Shown here piece by piece: positions 11,301 to 22,871 of a DNA stretch of 64,000 nucleotides. Source of the stretch: Anodontia alba (taxonomy: Eukaryota; Mollusca; Bivalvia; Lucinida; Lucinidae); contig OZ024821.1 in assembly GCA_964016985.1 (NCBI GenBank), forward strand, positions 92,122,093-92,186,092, written 5' to 3'. The notes under the pieces were generated by a model. The model ran no database searches, was not told where the DNA came from, and was given only the letters and a program-made list of their open reading frames with translations. The translations under genes and the position numbers were made by a program. Within the stretch, counting starts at the first letter, position 1. The number at the start of each line of letters is the position of its first letter.

Positions 11301-11479
11301 AGGGATTATGACGGAATTACAGAACTGGGCAACACTATATACCCCTGTCAAAATTGGAAAGGGACATAAAAATGGCCACATATAACATGGTTACTAGCCG
11401 GTAACGTCATCCTTAACAATCCCTGGATGAGAGCTAGGGACTATTTTCCCGTATCACAGGTCCTGGTAGGATTGACATT

Positions 11480-12590
11480 TGAAGAATCACCAGTAACAAT
11501 TCCGATTCCTATTTTCTACTGCTAAAAAGAAATTTAAAAATCATATCCAAACTATGTGCACTTCTGCTGACCCGGGAGAAAACATGTGCAAAGTTTCAAA
11601 AAAGACCGGTTTAAAATTGTATGAGAGGTTGCAATCATAAGGTACCCACTGTTTATACATCTGAGGTCAGAAAAAGACAAAGTTCAAAAAGTAGAAAAAA
11701 GTAACAAAAAATAAGGCAAGAATTACATGAAAAACACATGCACATCTTCCGATTATGCTGAAACATGTGCAAAGCTTCAAAAAGATGGTATAAAAATGTG
11801 TGAGTTGTGGTCACAAGGTACCCACCGGCCGTCTATATATTGAGGGTGAAAAATGACTTGTTCATAAGGTGGAAAAAATGAAAAAAAAAAAAAAAAAAAA
11901 AAAAAAGATCTAACAATTATGTCCAAACCACATGCACATCCTCATATCATAAAGAAAACGCATGCAAAGTTTCATAATAATGGGTACAAAACTGTAAGAG
12001 AATTTGTTCTCACAAGAGGTACCAACTGTTTATGTATAAAGGGTGAAAAATGACTAAGTTCACAGTGTGGAAAAAGTGACAAAAAATTGATCTAACAATT
12101 ATATCCAAACCACATACACACCCTCATACCATTAAAAAAAAAAACATGCCAAGTTTCAAAACGATCAGTACCAAACTGTAAGAGGAGTTGCGCTCACGAG
12201 GTATCCACTGTCTATATATTGAGGGTGTAAAATGATTAATTTTACAATGTGGAAAAAATGACAAAAATGATCAAGCAATTATACCCAAACCACATCCTCA
12301 TACCATAAGAAAACACATGCGAAATTTCTAAAAAAAATCGGTACAAAACTGAAGAGGAGTTGCGCTTAAAAGAGGTAACCACTGTCTTTATATTGACAGT
12401 TAAATATGAGTAAGTTCACAATGTGGAAAAAGTGACAAAAATAATCTAAACCACATGCACATCCTCATACTATGAAGAAAAAAATGCTAAGTTTCATAAT
12501 GACTGGTACAAAACTGTTAGAGGAGTTGCGCTCACAAGATACACAGGGTAAATGTTGACGGATGGACGGACGGACGGACGAAAACTTGCA
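11480..12590. repeat. Tandem array of ~180-230-bp units ending in (GGAC)n
   Basis: Units share CAAACCACATGCACATCCTC, ATGCAAAGTTTCA, GTACAAAACTGTAAGAG and GTTCACAATGTGGAAAAAGTGAC. Five or so copies with internal A-tracts are visible. The array finishes with GGATGGACGGACGGACGGACG at about 12558-12579, then AAAACTTGCACACC, a terminal layout shared by other arrays in this window. Confidence 0.65.
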
Positions 12591-13335
12591 CACCTAAGTC
12601 GCGCCTGCTAAAGCAGGTGTGACAAATATCTATACACGGGAATCAATGCACATATCCATTTAGTAACAAATCTATGTTTGTAGTGATATCCGTTGACATT
12701 TTCTTTCTCAACCTTGCCCAACTTCAAACCTTAGGGGCATTGTGGTATTGAAGGAAAGAAGGAAATCTGTTTTTATATATTTTTATTCTTTAAATACTAA
12801 CTGCTGCAGTTGGTTATAAAAGCCAAGGCTAAACTGAAAATGCAGAGCCTGATTTAATTTCTTTTATAGAGCCTGATATACTTTCTTTTGGTTCAGACTT
12901 TTATAGACATGTCCAGGAGGGCACAGGTGACACTGTATCACTCACATATTTTTTCATCTGTCTGTGTTTATTGTGTCGTAATGCTCTTTTCAACACTATT
13001 TCAGCATCGTGTAGATATGATATACAGATACAGGAAAATTCCTATATTAAGATCACTTTTGAACAGTCCTAAAGGTGGTCTCTTACTAAAGGACACTGGG
13101 TACAGAAAACGCACAGAAAGATAAACTGGAACATTTTACATGTGTTTGAAGGATTGTCTTAATTTTCAGCTGGTTTAAATTGTGGAAAATCACCATTTCT
13201 AATAATAGAACTACTTAAAATACACTTTGTACTTTTACATATAAAATACCCTAAATCATGCTAGGTTTGGCTCAGCTCAGCCTCAGCTTTTAACTCAACA
13301 ATGCTAGAGTTCAATTTGATTTGGAGTTTAACAGC
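12591..13335. other. Unassigned DNA
   Basis: No exon-like segment or known repeat stands out. The longest frame (12888-13124, +) lacks coding character, and its sequence gives no family match I recognise. Confidence 0.35.
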
Positions 13336-13338
13336 CTG

Positions 13339-13557
13339 GGCCCAGTTGTTCAAAGCTAACGACATCGTTAGTTAACGATTCGTTAAAATTTGCACCGAGT
13401 GATACGCAAATATGCTGAAATTTTTTGCTGAAAAAAATGTGAGTAGCTTTTGCAGTGCAAAAAATATCAGAATATTGTGAATTGAATCCGCTAAAAGAGT
13501 TAACCAAATGACCGTTAACGAGCTCGTTAAGCTAACAATCCTTTGAACAACCGGGCC
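13339..13557. mobile_element. GGCCCAGTTGTTCAAAG MITE
   Basis: The end GGCCCAGTTGTTCAAAGC and its inverse CCTTTGAACAACCGGGCC bound 219 bp, flanked by CTG (13336-13338 and 13558-13560). Inner inverted tracts are CTAACGACATCGTTAG and TAACGAGCTCGTTAG. The second copy (37194-37435) has the same CTG flanks inside a SINE, which supports a 3-bp duplication and suggests a PIF/Harbinger-like origin. That assignment is inference. Confidence 0.7.
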
Positions 13558-13639
13558 CTGGTCAACAGTTTAAGTCATGTCAAGCCAGTCAATTTATGTA
13601 ACTGCCTTTTTCCTGGGCATCCTTATGTAAAGTCGGTCA

Positions 13640-13965
13640 GTTAACACTACCACTATGGTAAGCCGTTTTACTATTTATTCTATAAATCAGATATCTGATT
13701 TAGTATATCAGATATCTTACATAATATATAAGATATCTGATTTAGTATGTGATAATTTAATAATGCATAATATATAAGATATTTGATATATTATATCAGA
13801 TGTCTTACATAATTCAGATATGCCAATAAAGATTTCCTAAATGGTATATATCTGATTTGCTATATAAGGTTTCTTAATTAATACTACATCAGATATCTTA
13901 TTTAGTATATCAGATATATATATTAAGACATATATTATTTAAAAAATAAGATATATTTTAAACAA
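13640..13965. repeat. AT-rich array of AGATATCTGATT palindromes
   Basis: Variants of TCAGATATCTTA and its near-palindromic inverse recur every 20-45 bp without a strict period. The whole tract is almost pure A/T with regular GATATC cores, so it could extrude cruciforms. Confidence 0.65.
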
Positions 13966-15882
13966 GAGGCCCACAGGCCACGGGTCACTCACCTTAGTGA
14001 CATAGCCTCCACAGATATGCAGATGTTATGCAACATTTTTTCTAATCCCGTTATCGCAACTAATGAAAAAAATCATCCTAATTTTGAAAAAGAATATTAC
14101 ATGTATATAAGGCATGACACTCAATGGAGCGTGATCATTTGAACAAACTCTCAATCACATTTCAACAGTAGGATCAATGTAAAATTTGGTGGCAATTGCC
14201 TAAGTGGTTTCTGAATAATCATAATTTTATACATGTAAACAGTACAGTGGCAGGGAAATATAATAAACATAAACAAGATGGTAGCCATCTTGGATTTCCA
14301 ATCAGAATGATTTTAGCTACTGTTGATCTACAAGTCACCTCAATACTTCCAATGAACTTTGAGTCAATTGCCCTTTCAGTTCAGGAGAAAAAGTTCAAAA
14401 CAGATTTTCAAGATGGCCGCTATAGCCGCAATTTGGGATTTCCTAGGATTTCCTATCGCAACCATTTGAGCTATTTTTGATCTACAAATCACCCCGATGC
14501 TTCCTACCGAGTTTCGAGTCAACTGGCTTTTTGGTTCAGAAGAAGAAGGGAAAAATAGATTTTCAAGATGGCTGCCGTCTTGAATTTCCAATCGGAACAA
14601 TTTTAGCTATTTTTATATCAACAAGTCCTCCTGATGCTTCCTACGAATTTCGCAAATCAACTGGCCCTTTGGTTCTGGAAAATAAGCGAAAAAAAAGAGT
14701 TTCAAGATTGCCGCCATGCTGGCCATTTTGGATTTCCAATCCTAACAATTTAAGCTATTTAAGATCTACAAGTCACCTGAATGCTTCCTACCAAGTTTCG
14801 AGTCAAACGGCCGTTCAGTTCAGGAGAGGAAGCGAAAATTACATTTTCAAGATGGCTGTCATGGCGGCCACCTTCTATTTCTGATAGGAATGATTACAGG
14901 TCACCCTGATGCTTCCTACCTAGTTTAAAGTCAGTAAGCCTTTCGGTTCAGGAGAAGAAGTAAAAAATAGATTTTCAAGATAGCCGCCATCTTGGATTTC
15001 TAATCGGAACAATTTTAGCCATGTTTAATCTTTAAGTCACCCGATGCTTCTGACCAAGTTTCAAGTCAATTGGCCTTTGGGTTTAGGAGAAGTAGTGAAA
15101 AAATTTTCAAGATGGCCACCATGGCGGCCATCTTGGATTTCCGGTCAGCATGATTTTAGCTTTTTTTGATCTACAAGTCACCCTGATGCTTCCTACCAAG
15201 TTTGGAGTCAACTGGCCTTTCGCTCAGGAGAAGAAGCAAAAGAAAGATTTTCAAGATGGCAGCCATAACGGCCATCTCGGATTTACGATCGGCATGATTT
15301 TAGCCATTTTTTATCTACAAGTCACCCCGATGCTTCCTAGCAAGTTTGGAGTCAACTAGCCTTTTGGTTCAGAAGAGGAGGCAAAAGAAAGATTTTCAAG
15401 ATGGCTGCCGGCGACCATCTTGGATTTCCTATCAGAATGATTTTAGCTTTTTTTTTATCTATAAGTCACCCTGACACTTCTTAGCAAGTTTGGAGTCAGT
15501 TGGCCTTTCAATTCAGGAGAAGTAGCGAAAAACAGATTTTCAAGATGGCTGCCATGGCGGCCATCTTGGATTTCCGATCGGCACGATTTTAGCTATTTTT
15601 GACCTACAAGTCACCCCGATGCTTCCTAGCAAGTTTGGAGTCTATTGGCTTTACGGTTCAGGAGATGAAGCGAAAAATAGATTTTCAAGATGGCGACCAT
15701 CTTGGATTTCCGATCAGAACAATTTTAGCTGTTTTTGATCTACAGGTTACCCCGATGCTTCCTACCAAGTATCAAGCCAGGTGTATAGGAGTAGGCTTTT
15801 AAAGCAATTGTTGACGCCGCACGACGGACATTGACTGACCACAATAGCTCACCATGAGCACTTCGTGCTCAGGTGCGCTAAA
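13966..15882. repeat. Array 1 of ~143-bp units with head-to-head ATGGCGGC motifs
   Basis: It opens AACAAGAGGCCCACAGGCC...GGTCACTCACC and closes GACGCCGCACGACGGACATTG...GAGCACTTCGTGCTCAGG. In between are about 12 units: AAGATGGCNGCCATCTTGG, GGATTTCCNATCGGAACGA, TTTTAGCTATTTTTGATC, TACAAGTCACCCCGATGC, TTCCTACCAAGTTT, and GTTCAGGAGAAGAAGCG. The same opening and closing strings bracket array 2 inside the SFR1 intron, so these are copies of one widespread element that contains an internal tandem repeat. Short reading frames inside are repeat artefacts. Confidence 0.8.
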
Positions 15883-15889
15883 TATGTGG

Positions 15890-16820
15890 AATTTAATTCC
15901 AAAAAATATCCTCAAGTACTTTAAATATAAAGGAAATACCACCCTACCTACCTGGAGTCCTTAGTTTATAAAAGTTGAAATATATATCATTAATTATAAT
16001 AACCTTAATTAAAATATCATCAATATCATCATGTAACTTAATATAGACATAATACCACCCCTACCTACCTGGAGTCCTTACAGTTTCTAAACGTTCAAAT
16101 AAATACCATTTATTATCAAACTTTAATTTTCATTTAATATCTTCCATACCATTCTGGGGTGAATGGGGTTCTTACGGTTTCCCTAAGCTCAATAAATACC
16201 ATTAATAACCATAATTTAAATGAGATCCCTTCCATACCTACCTGGAGTCCTTATGGCATCTAAATGTTCACATAAATATCATTATCCATTTAATAACTGC
16301 CTAAATATAGAGGAGATAATGTCACTATCTACATGGAGTCCTAATAGCTTCTAAAAACTCAAATAAAATACCTTTAATAACCTTAACTTTGATGAGATTT
16401 CTTCACCTACCTGGGGTCCTTACAGTTCACCTAAGCATAAGAAAGACTATTAATAACCAAAATTTTGGTGAGATATCTTCCTTACCCACCTGACTTCCTA
16501 ACAGTTTCAACAAACACAAATAAAAAACATAACCTTAATTTTGATGAGATACTTTTCATGACTACCAGGAGTCCTTACAATTTCTACAATTTCAAGTAAA
16601 TATCAATTACTTCAATATAGACAAGATACAGCACCCACGGACCTGGAGTCCTTACAGTTTCTAACAAGTCAAATAAATACCATTAATAACCTTAACTTAG
16701 ATATCTTCCCTGCCCACCTGGGGTCCTTACACTTTCATCCAAGCGTAAAAAACACAATAACCTAAAATGTGGTGAGATATCTTCCTTAACTATCTGAGGT
16801 CCTTACAGTTTCCACAAGCA

Positions 16821-16863
<43 letters not shown>

Positions 16864-19800
16864 CCTTTATTTAAATGAGATACTTTACCTCACTACCTGG
16901 TGTTCTTACAGTTTCTACAAATTCAAATAAATAGAATCAAGTATCATAACATTGATGAGATAGCACCCTTACTTACCTGTGGTCCTAACAGTTGCCAGAG
17001 GCACAAATAAACATCATTAATAACACTAAAATGAGACACTTTCCCTAACTACCTGGAACCCTTACAGTTTCTTCAAATTCCAAAAAATATCATCAAGTAC
17101 CTTAAATATAAAGAAAATAACACCCTCCCTACCTGGAGTCCTTAGTTTATAAAAGTTGAAATAAATATCATTAATTATAATAACCTTAAATTAATATCAT
17201 TAATTATAATAACATTAATTAAAATATCATCAATATCATCATGTACCTTAATATAGATATAATACCACCCTACCTACCTGGAGTCCTTAGTTTATAAAAG
17301 TTGAAATAAATAGCAATAACCTTAATTAAAATATCATCAATATCATCATGTACCTTAATATAGATATAATACCACCCTACCTACCTGGAGTCCTTAGTTT
17401 ATATAAATTGAAATAAATAGCAATAACCTTAATTAAAATATCATCAATATCATCATGTACCTTAATATAGACATAATACCACCCCTACCTACCTCGAGTC
17501 CTTACAGTTTCTAAACGTTCAAATAAATACCATTAATTATACAACTTTAATTTTCATTTGATATCTTCCATACCTATCTGGGGTGAATGGGGTTCTTACA
17601 GTTTCCACAAGCTCAGTAAATACCATTAATGACCATAATTTAAATGAGATCCCTTCTATACCTACCTGGCGTCCTTATGGCATCTAAATGTTCACATAAA
17701 TATCATTATCCATTTAATAACTGCCTAACTATAGAGGAGATAATGTCACTACCTACATGGAGTATTAATAGCTTCTAAAAAATCAAATAAAATTCCTTTA
17801 ATAACCTTAACTTTGATGAGATTTCTTCACCTACCTGGGGTTCTTACAGTTTACCCAAGCATAAGAAAGACTATTAATAACCTAAATTTTGGTGAGATAT
17901 CTTCCTTACCTACCTGACGTCCTAACAGTTTCAACAAACACAAATAAAAACATAACCTTAATTTTGATGAGATACTTTCCATGACTACCAGGGGTCCTTA
18001 CAATTTCTACAATTTCAAGTAAATATCAATAAATTCAATATAGACAAGATACAACACCTACGGACCTGGAGTCCTTACAGTTTCTAACAAGTCAAATAAA
18101 TACCATTACCTGCCCACCTGGGGTCCTTTCACTTTCACCCAAACATAAAAAACAACAACGCAATAACCTAAAATTTGGTGAGATATCTTCCTTAACTATC
18201 TGAGGTCCTTACAGTTTCCACAAGCACAAAAAAAAACAACAACAACAAAAAAAAAAAAAAAAAAAAAAAATACCACAAACATTAATAACCTTTATTTAAA
18301 TGAGATACTTTACTACCTGGAGTTCTTACAGTTTCTACAAATTCAAATAAATAGAATCAAGTACCATAACATTGATAAGATAGCGCCCTTACTTACCTGT
18401 GGTCCTAACAGTTGCCACAGGCACAAATAAACATCATTAATAACACTAAAATGAGACACTTTCCCTAACTACCTGGAACCCTTACAGTTTCTTCAAATTC
18501 CAAAAAATATCATCAAGTACCTTAAATATAAAGAAAATAACACCCTCCCTACCTGGAGTCCTTAGTTTATAAAAGTTGAAATAAATATCATTAATTATAA
18601 TAACCTTAAATAAATATCATTAATTATAATAACCTTAATTGAAATATCATCAATATCATCATGTACCTTAATATAGATATAATACCACCCTACCTACCTG
18701 GAGTCCTTAGTTTATATAAATTGAAATAAATAGCAATAACCTTAATTAAAATATCATCAATATCATCATGTACCTTAATATAGACATAATACCACCCCTA
18801 CCTACCTCGAGTCCTTACAGTTTCTAAACGTTCAAATAAATACCATTAATTATACAACTTTAATTTTCATTTGATATCTTCCATACCTATCTGGGGTGAA
18901 TGGGGTTCTTACAGTTTCCACAAGCTCAGTAAATACCATTAATGACCATAATTTAAATGAGATCCCTTCCATACCTACCTGGAGTCCTTATGGCATCTAA
19001 ATGTTCACATAAATATCATTATCCATTTAATAACTGCCTAACTATAGAGGAGATAATGTCACTACCTACATGGAGTATTAATAGCTTCTAAAAAATCAAA
19101 TAAAATTCCTTTAATAACCTTAACTTTGATGAGATTTCTTCACCTACCTGGGGTCCTTACAGTTTACCCAAGCATAAGAAAGACTATTAATAACCTAAAT
19201 TTTGGTGAGATATCTTCCTTACCTACCTGACGTCCTAACAGTTTCAACAAATACAAATAAAAAACATAACCTTAATTTTGATGAGATACTTTCCATGACT
19301 ACCAGGAGTCCTTACAATTTCTACAATTTCAAGTAAATATCAATTACTTCAATATAGACAAGATACAGCACCTACGGACCTGGAGTCCTTACAGTTTCTA
19401 ACAAGTCAAATAAATACCATAACCTGCCCACCTGGGGTCCTTACACTTTCACCCAAACATAAAAAAAAAAAAAAAAAAAAAACACAATAACCTAAAATTT
19501 GGTGAGATATCTTCCTTAACTATCTGAGGTCCTTACATTTTCCACAAGCACAAAAAAAAAAAAAAAAAAAAAAAACACAAACATGAATAACCTTTATTTA
19601 AATGAGATACTTAACCTCACTACCTGGAGTTCTTACAGTTTCTACAAATTCAAATAAATAGAATCAAGTACCATAACATTGATAAGATAGCGCCCTTACT
19701 TACCTGTGGTCCTAACAGTTGCCACAGGCACAAATAAACATCATTAATAACACTAAAATGAGACACTTTCCCTAACTACCTGGAACCCTTACAGTTTCTT

Positions 19801-21805
19801 CAAATTCCAAAAAATATCATCAAGTACCTTAAATATAAAGGAAATACCACCCTACCTACCTGGAGTCCTTAGTTTATAAAAGTTGAAAAAAATATCATTT
19901 ATTATAATAACCTTAAATAAATATCATTAATCATAATAACCTTAATTAAAATATCACCAATATCATCATGTACCTTAATATAGACATAATACCACCCCTA
20001 CCAACCTGGAGTCCTTACAGTTTCAAAACGTTCAAATAAATTCCATTTATTATAAAACTTTAATTTTCATTTGATATCTTCCATACCATTCTGGGCAGAG
20101 TGGGGTTCTTACGGTTTCCACAAGCTCAATAAATACCATTAATGACCATAATTTAAATCCCTTCTATACCTACCTGGAGTCCTTATGGTATCTAAATGTT
20201 CACATAAATATCATTATCCATTTAAAAACTGCCAAAATATAGAGGAGATAATGTCACTACCTACATGGAGTCCTAATACCTTCTAAAAAATCAAATAAAA
20301 TACCTTTAATAACCTTAACTTTGATGAGATTTCTTCACCTACCTGGGGTCCTTACAGTTTACCCAAGCATAAGAAAGACTATTAATAACCTAAATTTTGG
20401 TGAGATATCTTCCTTACCCACCTGACGTCCTAACAGTTTCCACAAACACAAATAAAAAACATAATCTTAATTTTGATGAGATACTTTCCATGACTACCAG
20501 GAGTCCTTACAATTTCTACAATTTCAAGTAAATATCGATTACTTCAATATAGACAAGATACAGCACCTACGGTCCTGAAGTCAAATAAATACCATTAATA
20601 ACCTTAACTTAGATATCTTCCCTGCCCACCTGGGGTCCTTACACTTTCACCTAAGCATAAAAAACACAATAACCTAAAATTCGATGAGATATCTTCCTTA
20701 ACTATCTGAGGTCCTTACAGTTTCCACAAGCATAAAAAAAAAACAAAAAAAAAAACAAAAAAAAAACAAAAAAAAAAACATTAATAACCTTTATTTAAAT
20801 GAGATACTTTACCTCACTACCTGGAATTCTTACAGTTTCTACAAATTCAAATAAACAGAATCAAATACCATAACATTGATGAGATAGCGCCCTTACTTAC
20901 CTTGGGTCCTAACAGTTGCCACAGGCACAAATAAACATCATTAATAACACTATTGAAACGAGACACTTTCCCTAACTACCTGGAACCCTTACAGTTTCTT
21001 CAAATTCAAAAAAAATATCATCAAGTACCTTAAATATAAAGGAAATACCACCCTACCTACCTGGAGTCCTTAGTTTATAAAAGTTGAAATAAATATCATT
21101 AATTATAATAACCTTAAATAAATATCATTAATTATAATAACCTTAATTAAAATATCATCAATATCATCATGTACCTTAATATAGATATAATACCACCCTA
21201 CCTACCTGGAGTCCTTAGTTTATAAAAGTTGAAATAAATAGCAATAACCTTAATTAAAATATCATCAATATCATCATGTACCTTAATATAGACATAATAC
21301 CACCCCTACCTACCTGGAGTCCTTACAGTTTCTAAAAGTTCAAATTAATACTATTAATTATAAAACTTTAATTTTCATTTGATATCTTCCATACCTATCT
21401 GGGGTGAATGGGGTTCTTACGGTTTCCACAAGCTCAGTAAATACCATTAATGACCATAATTTAAATGAGATCCCTTCCATAACTACCTGGAGTCCTTATG
21501 GCATCTAAATGTTCACATAAATATCATTATCCATTTAATAAATGCCTAATATAGAAGAGATAATGTCACTACCTACATGGAGTCCTAATAGCTTCTAAAA
21601 AATCAAATAAAATACCTTTAATAACCTTAACTTTGATGAGATTTCTTCACCTACCTGGGGTCCTTACAGTTTACCCAAGCATAAGAAAGACTACCTGGGG
21701 TCCTTACTGTTTCCACAAATAAAAAACAATAATAACCTTAATTTAAATGAGATATTTTCCCTCACTACCTGGAGTCCTTACAGTTTCTACAAATTCAAAT
21801 AAATG
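15890..21805. repeat. Higher-order satellite, ~5 copies of a 1.2-1.4 kb repeat
   Basis: The anchor CAAAAAATATCATCAAGTAC occurs at about 15900, 17082, 18502, 19808 and 21008, giving periods of 1182, 1420, 1306 and 1200 bp. Each large repeat is built from about 15 diverged subunits of 75-100 bp that share TACCTACCTGGAGTCC, TTACAGTTTC, and CAAATAAATACCATTAATAACC. Copies 2 and 3 carry an extra short duplication of an ATAGATATAATACCACCC subunit. A-tracts of up to 40 sit at the same position in each copy (for example near 16826, 18245, 19552, 20740). The fifth copy is incomplete and breaks off in a subunit at about 21805. Confidence 0.85.
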
Positions 21806-22706
21806 TAATCACACTGCTCCAGCTAGCCCTATATTGGAGTGGAGGGGGACCGACCACATCTTTTGCCCTGCTGCCCCTCTGTATTATAAGGTAGGGGCAG
21901 CGGCTCGGCGCTTTGGCTTTGAAACCCGACCGCAGTTTAGCGGAAACACAGCTTTTTTAGGTCTAAAATTTGCATTGAAATATGAAATAAATGTCTGGAT
22001 TAATTAAATCAAATCAAATAAATTTTATGTACAATAGGATTATTTACAACAGTATAGCCTTAGATCATTTTTTTTTTAAATTAAGGACGTGAGAAGATAT
22101 TCTGTTATCTTGTCAGGCTGCGTCGTGTGAAAACGAAATTATTCAAGGGAAAATACAAATATGGGAGGGTAGATTAAAATTCATAGTATGTACATAGAGA
22201 ATATGAATGAAAAAGAATAAAACGACACTGAAGATAATTTCACTAAAACAATTCTTAATGTAAAGAAAGGAAAGCACCAAGGACATGAGACTTGTTCCCG
22301 GCACAAGGCACATCTACTCTCTACACCGCTACACTTACTAAAACTTTTGAATACTGGTAAGCCGCTTAATTTAAAGGTAATATTCTGCACAGGAAAAGTG
22401 GTGCAAGTGAACCATCCCTTAACACTAGCAGTTTCTTTGAGCAGTAGGGCTTCAGATGTCATTTCATCTCAAGGTCAGGTAAAATTCACACAAAATGGGA
22501 GGCAACCTCTCCAAAAATGACCTAATAGTGTTGAAGGGACCGTACAACCTCAATAAACCGTATTGAGCTTTATTTTGTCGAAGAAAAGTTCCGAGAAAAT
22601 ACACTGGAATGAGCCCGGCACTTAGTTACCGAAGTAGGTCCCTGCTTTTACAAGGTCTCGGATTTTAGCACAAACAATCAAGAGAAGGCGCGATTAAGGC
22701 GGTACT
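21806..22706. other. Unassigned, moderately GC-richer DNA
   Basis: The satellite stops abruptly and is followed by sequence with more CG and no tandem structure. The minus frame 22462-22181 includes CALCREQVSCPWC, but nothing else identifies a domain and no splice signals frame it convincingly. Possibly an old gene fragment; I do not call it. Confidence 0.3.
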
Positions 22707-22871
22707 ATGTTGCCACCTTCCGGTCCTTACGCCATTAACTCATTACAGTTAAATGCCAGCCATAGACAATATGTAGAACAGGGAGTTATACCTCACCCAC
22801 TTGAAAGGACGAGGGTCAATACTGTTCAGTCCAACATAAAAAAAAGGCGGGTTTATTGTTTAGTATTGTAG
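22707..22871 (+). CDS. Short ORF, second copy of the MLPPSGPYAIN block
   Basis: A 54-codon frame begins MLPPSGPYAINSLQLNAS and ends at TAG. About 70 bp around the start (GGCGGT...ATGTTGCCACCTTCC through AAATGCCAGCC) match the inverse of 6250-6335 with only a few changes, and the shared frame is uninterrupted. The downstream part is basic (NIKKRRV) and unshared. Function unknown. Could be a non-coding dispersed repeat. Confidence 0.2.
   Translation: MLPPSGPYAINSLQLNASHRQYVEQGVIPHPLERTRVNTVQSNIKKRRVYCLVL

Noticed and set aside
12888..13124. 78-residue frame as a gene
   Set aside because: It has no ATG-specific context, no family resemblance and no splice support.
14196..15802. Several 60-135 residue frames with recurring FQDG and LGFPI strings
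   Set aside because: They translate the tandem array unit and stop at each indel. They are not genes.
13966..15882. Helitron
   Set aside because: The ends do not show the 5' TC and 3' CTRR-with-hairpin pattern in either orientation, and the insertion is not clearly between A and T.
15890..21805. Array of micro-exons (CCAGGTAGGTAG donors on the minus strand)
   Set aside because: No polypyrimidine tract precedes the putative exons and no long frame links them. Higher-order satellite explains the pattern.
15890..21805. CRISPR-like repeat-spacer structure
   Set aside because: Subunits are long and diverged with no unique spacers, and the DNA is eukaryotic.
22181..22462. Minus-strand frame with CALCREQVSCPWC as a zinc-finger gene
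   Set aside because: Only a few cysteines in an otherwise featureless frame, with no convincing splice sites or homologous domain.
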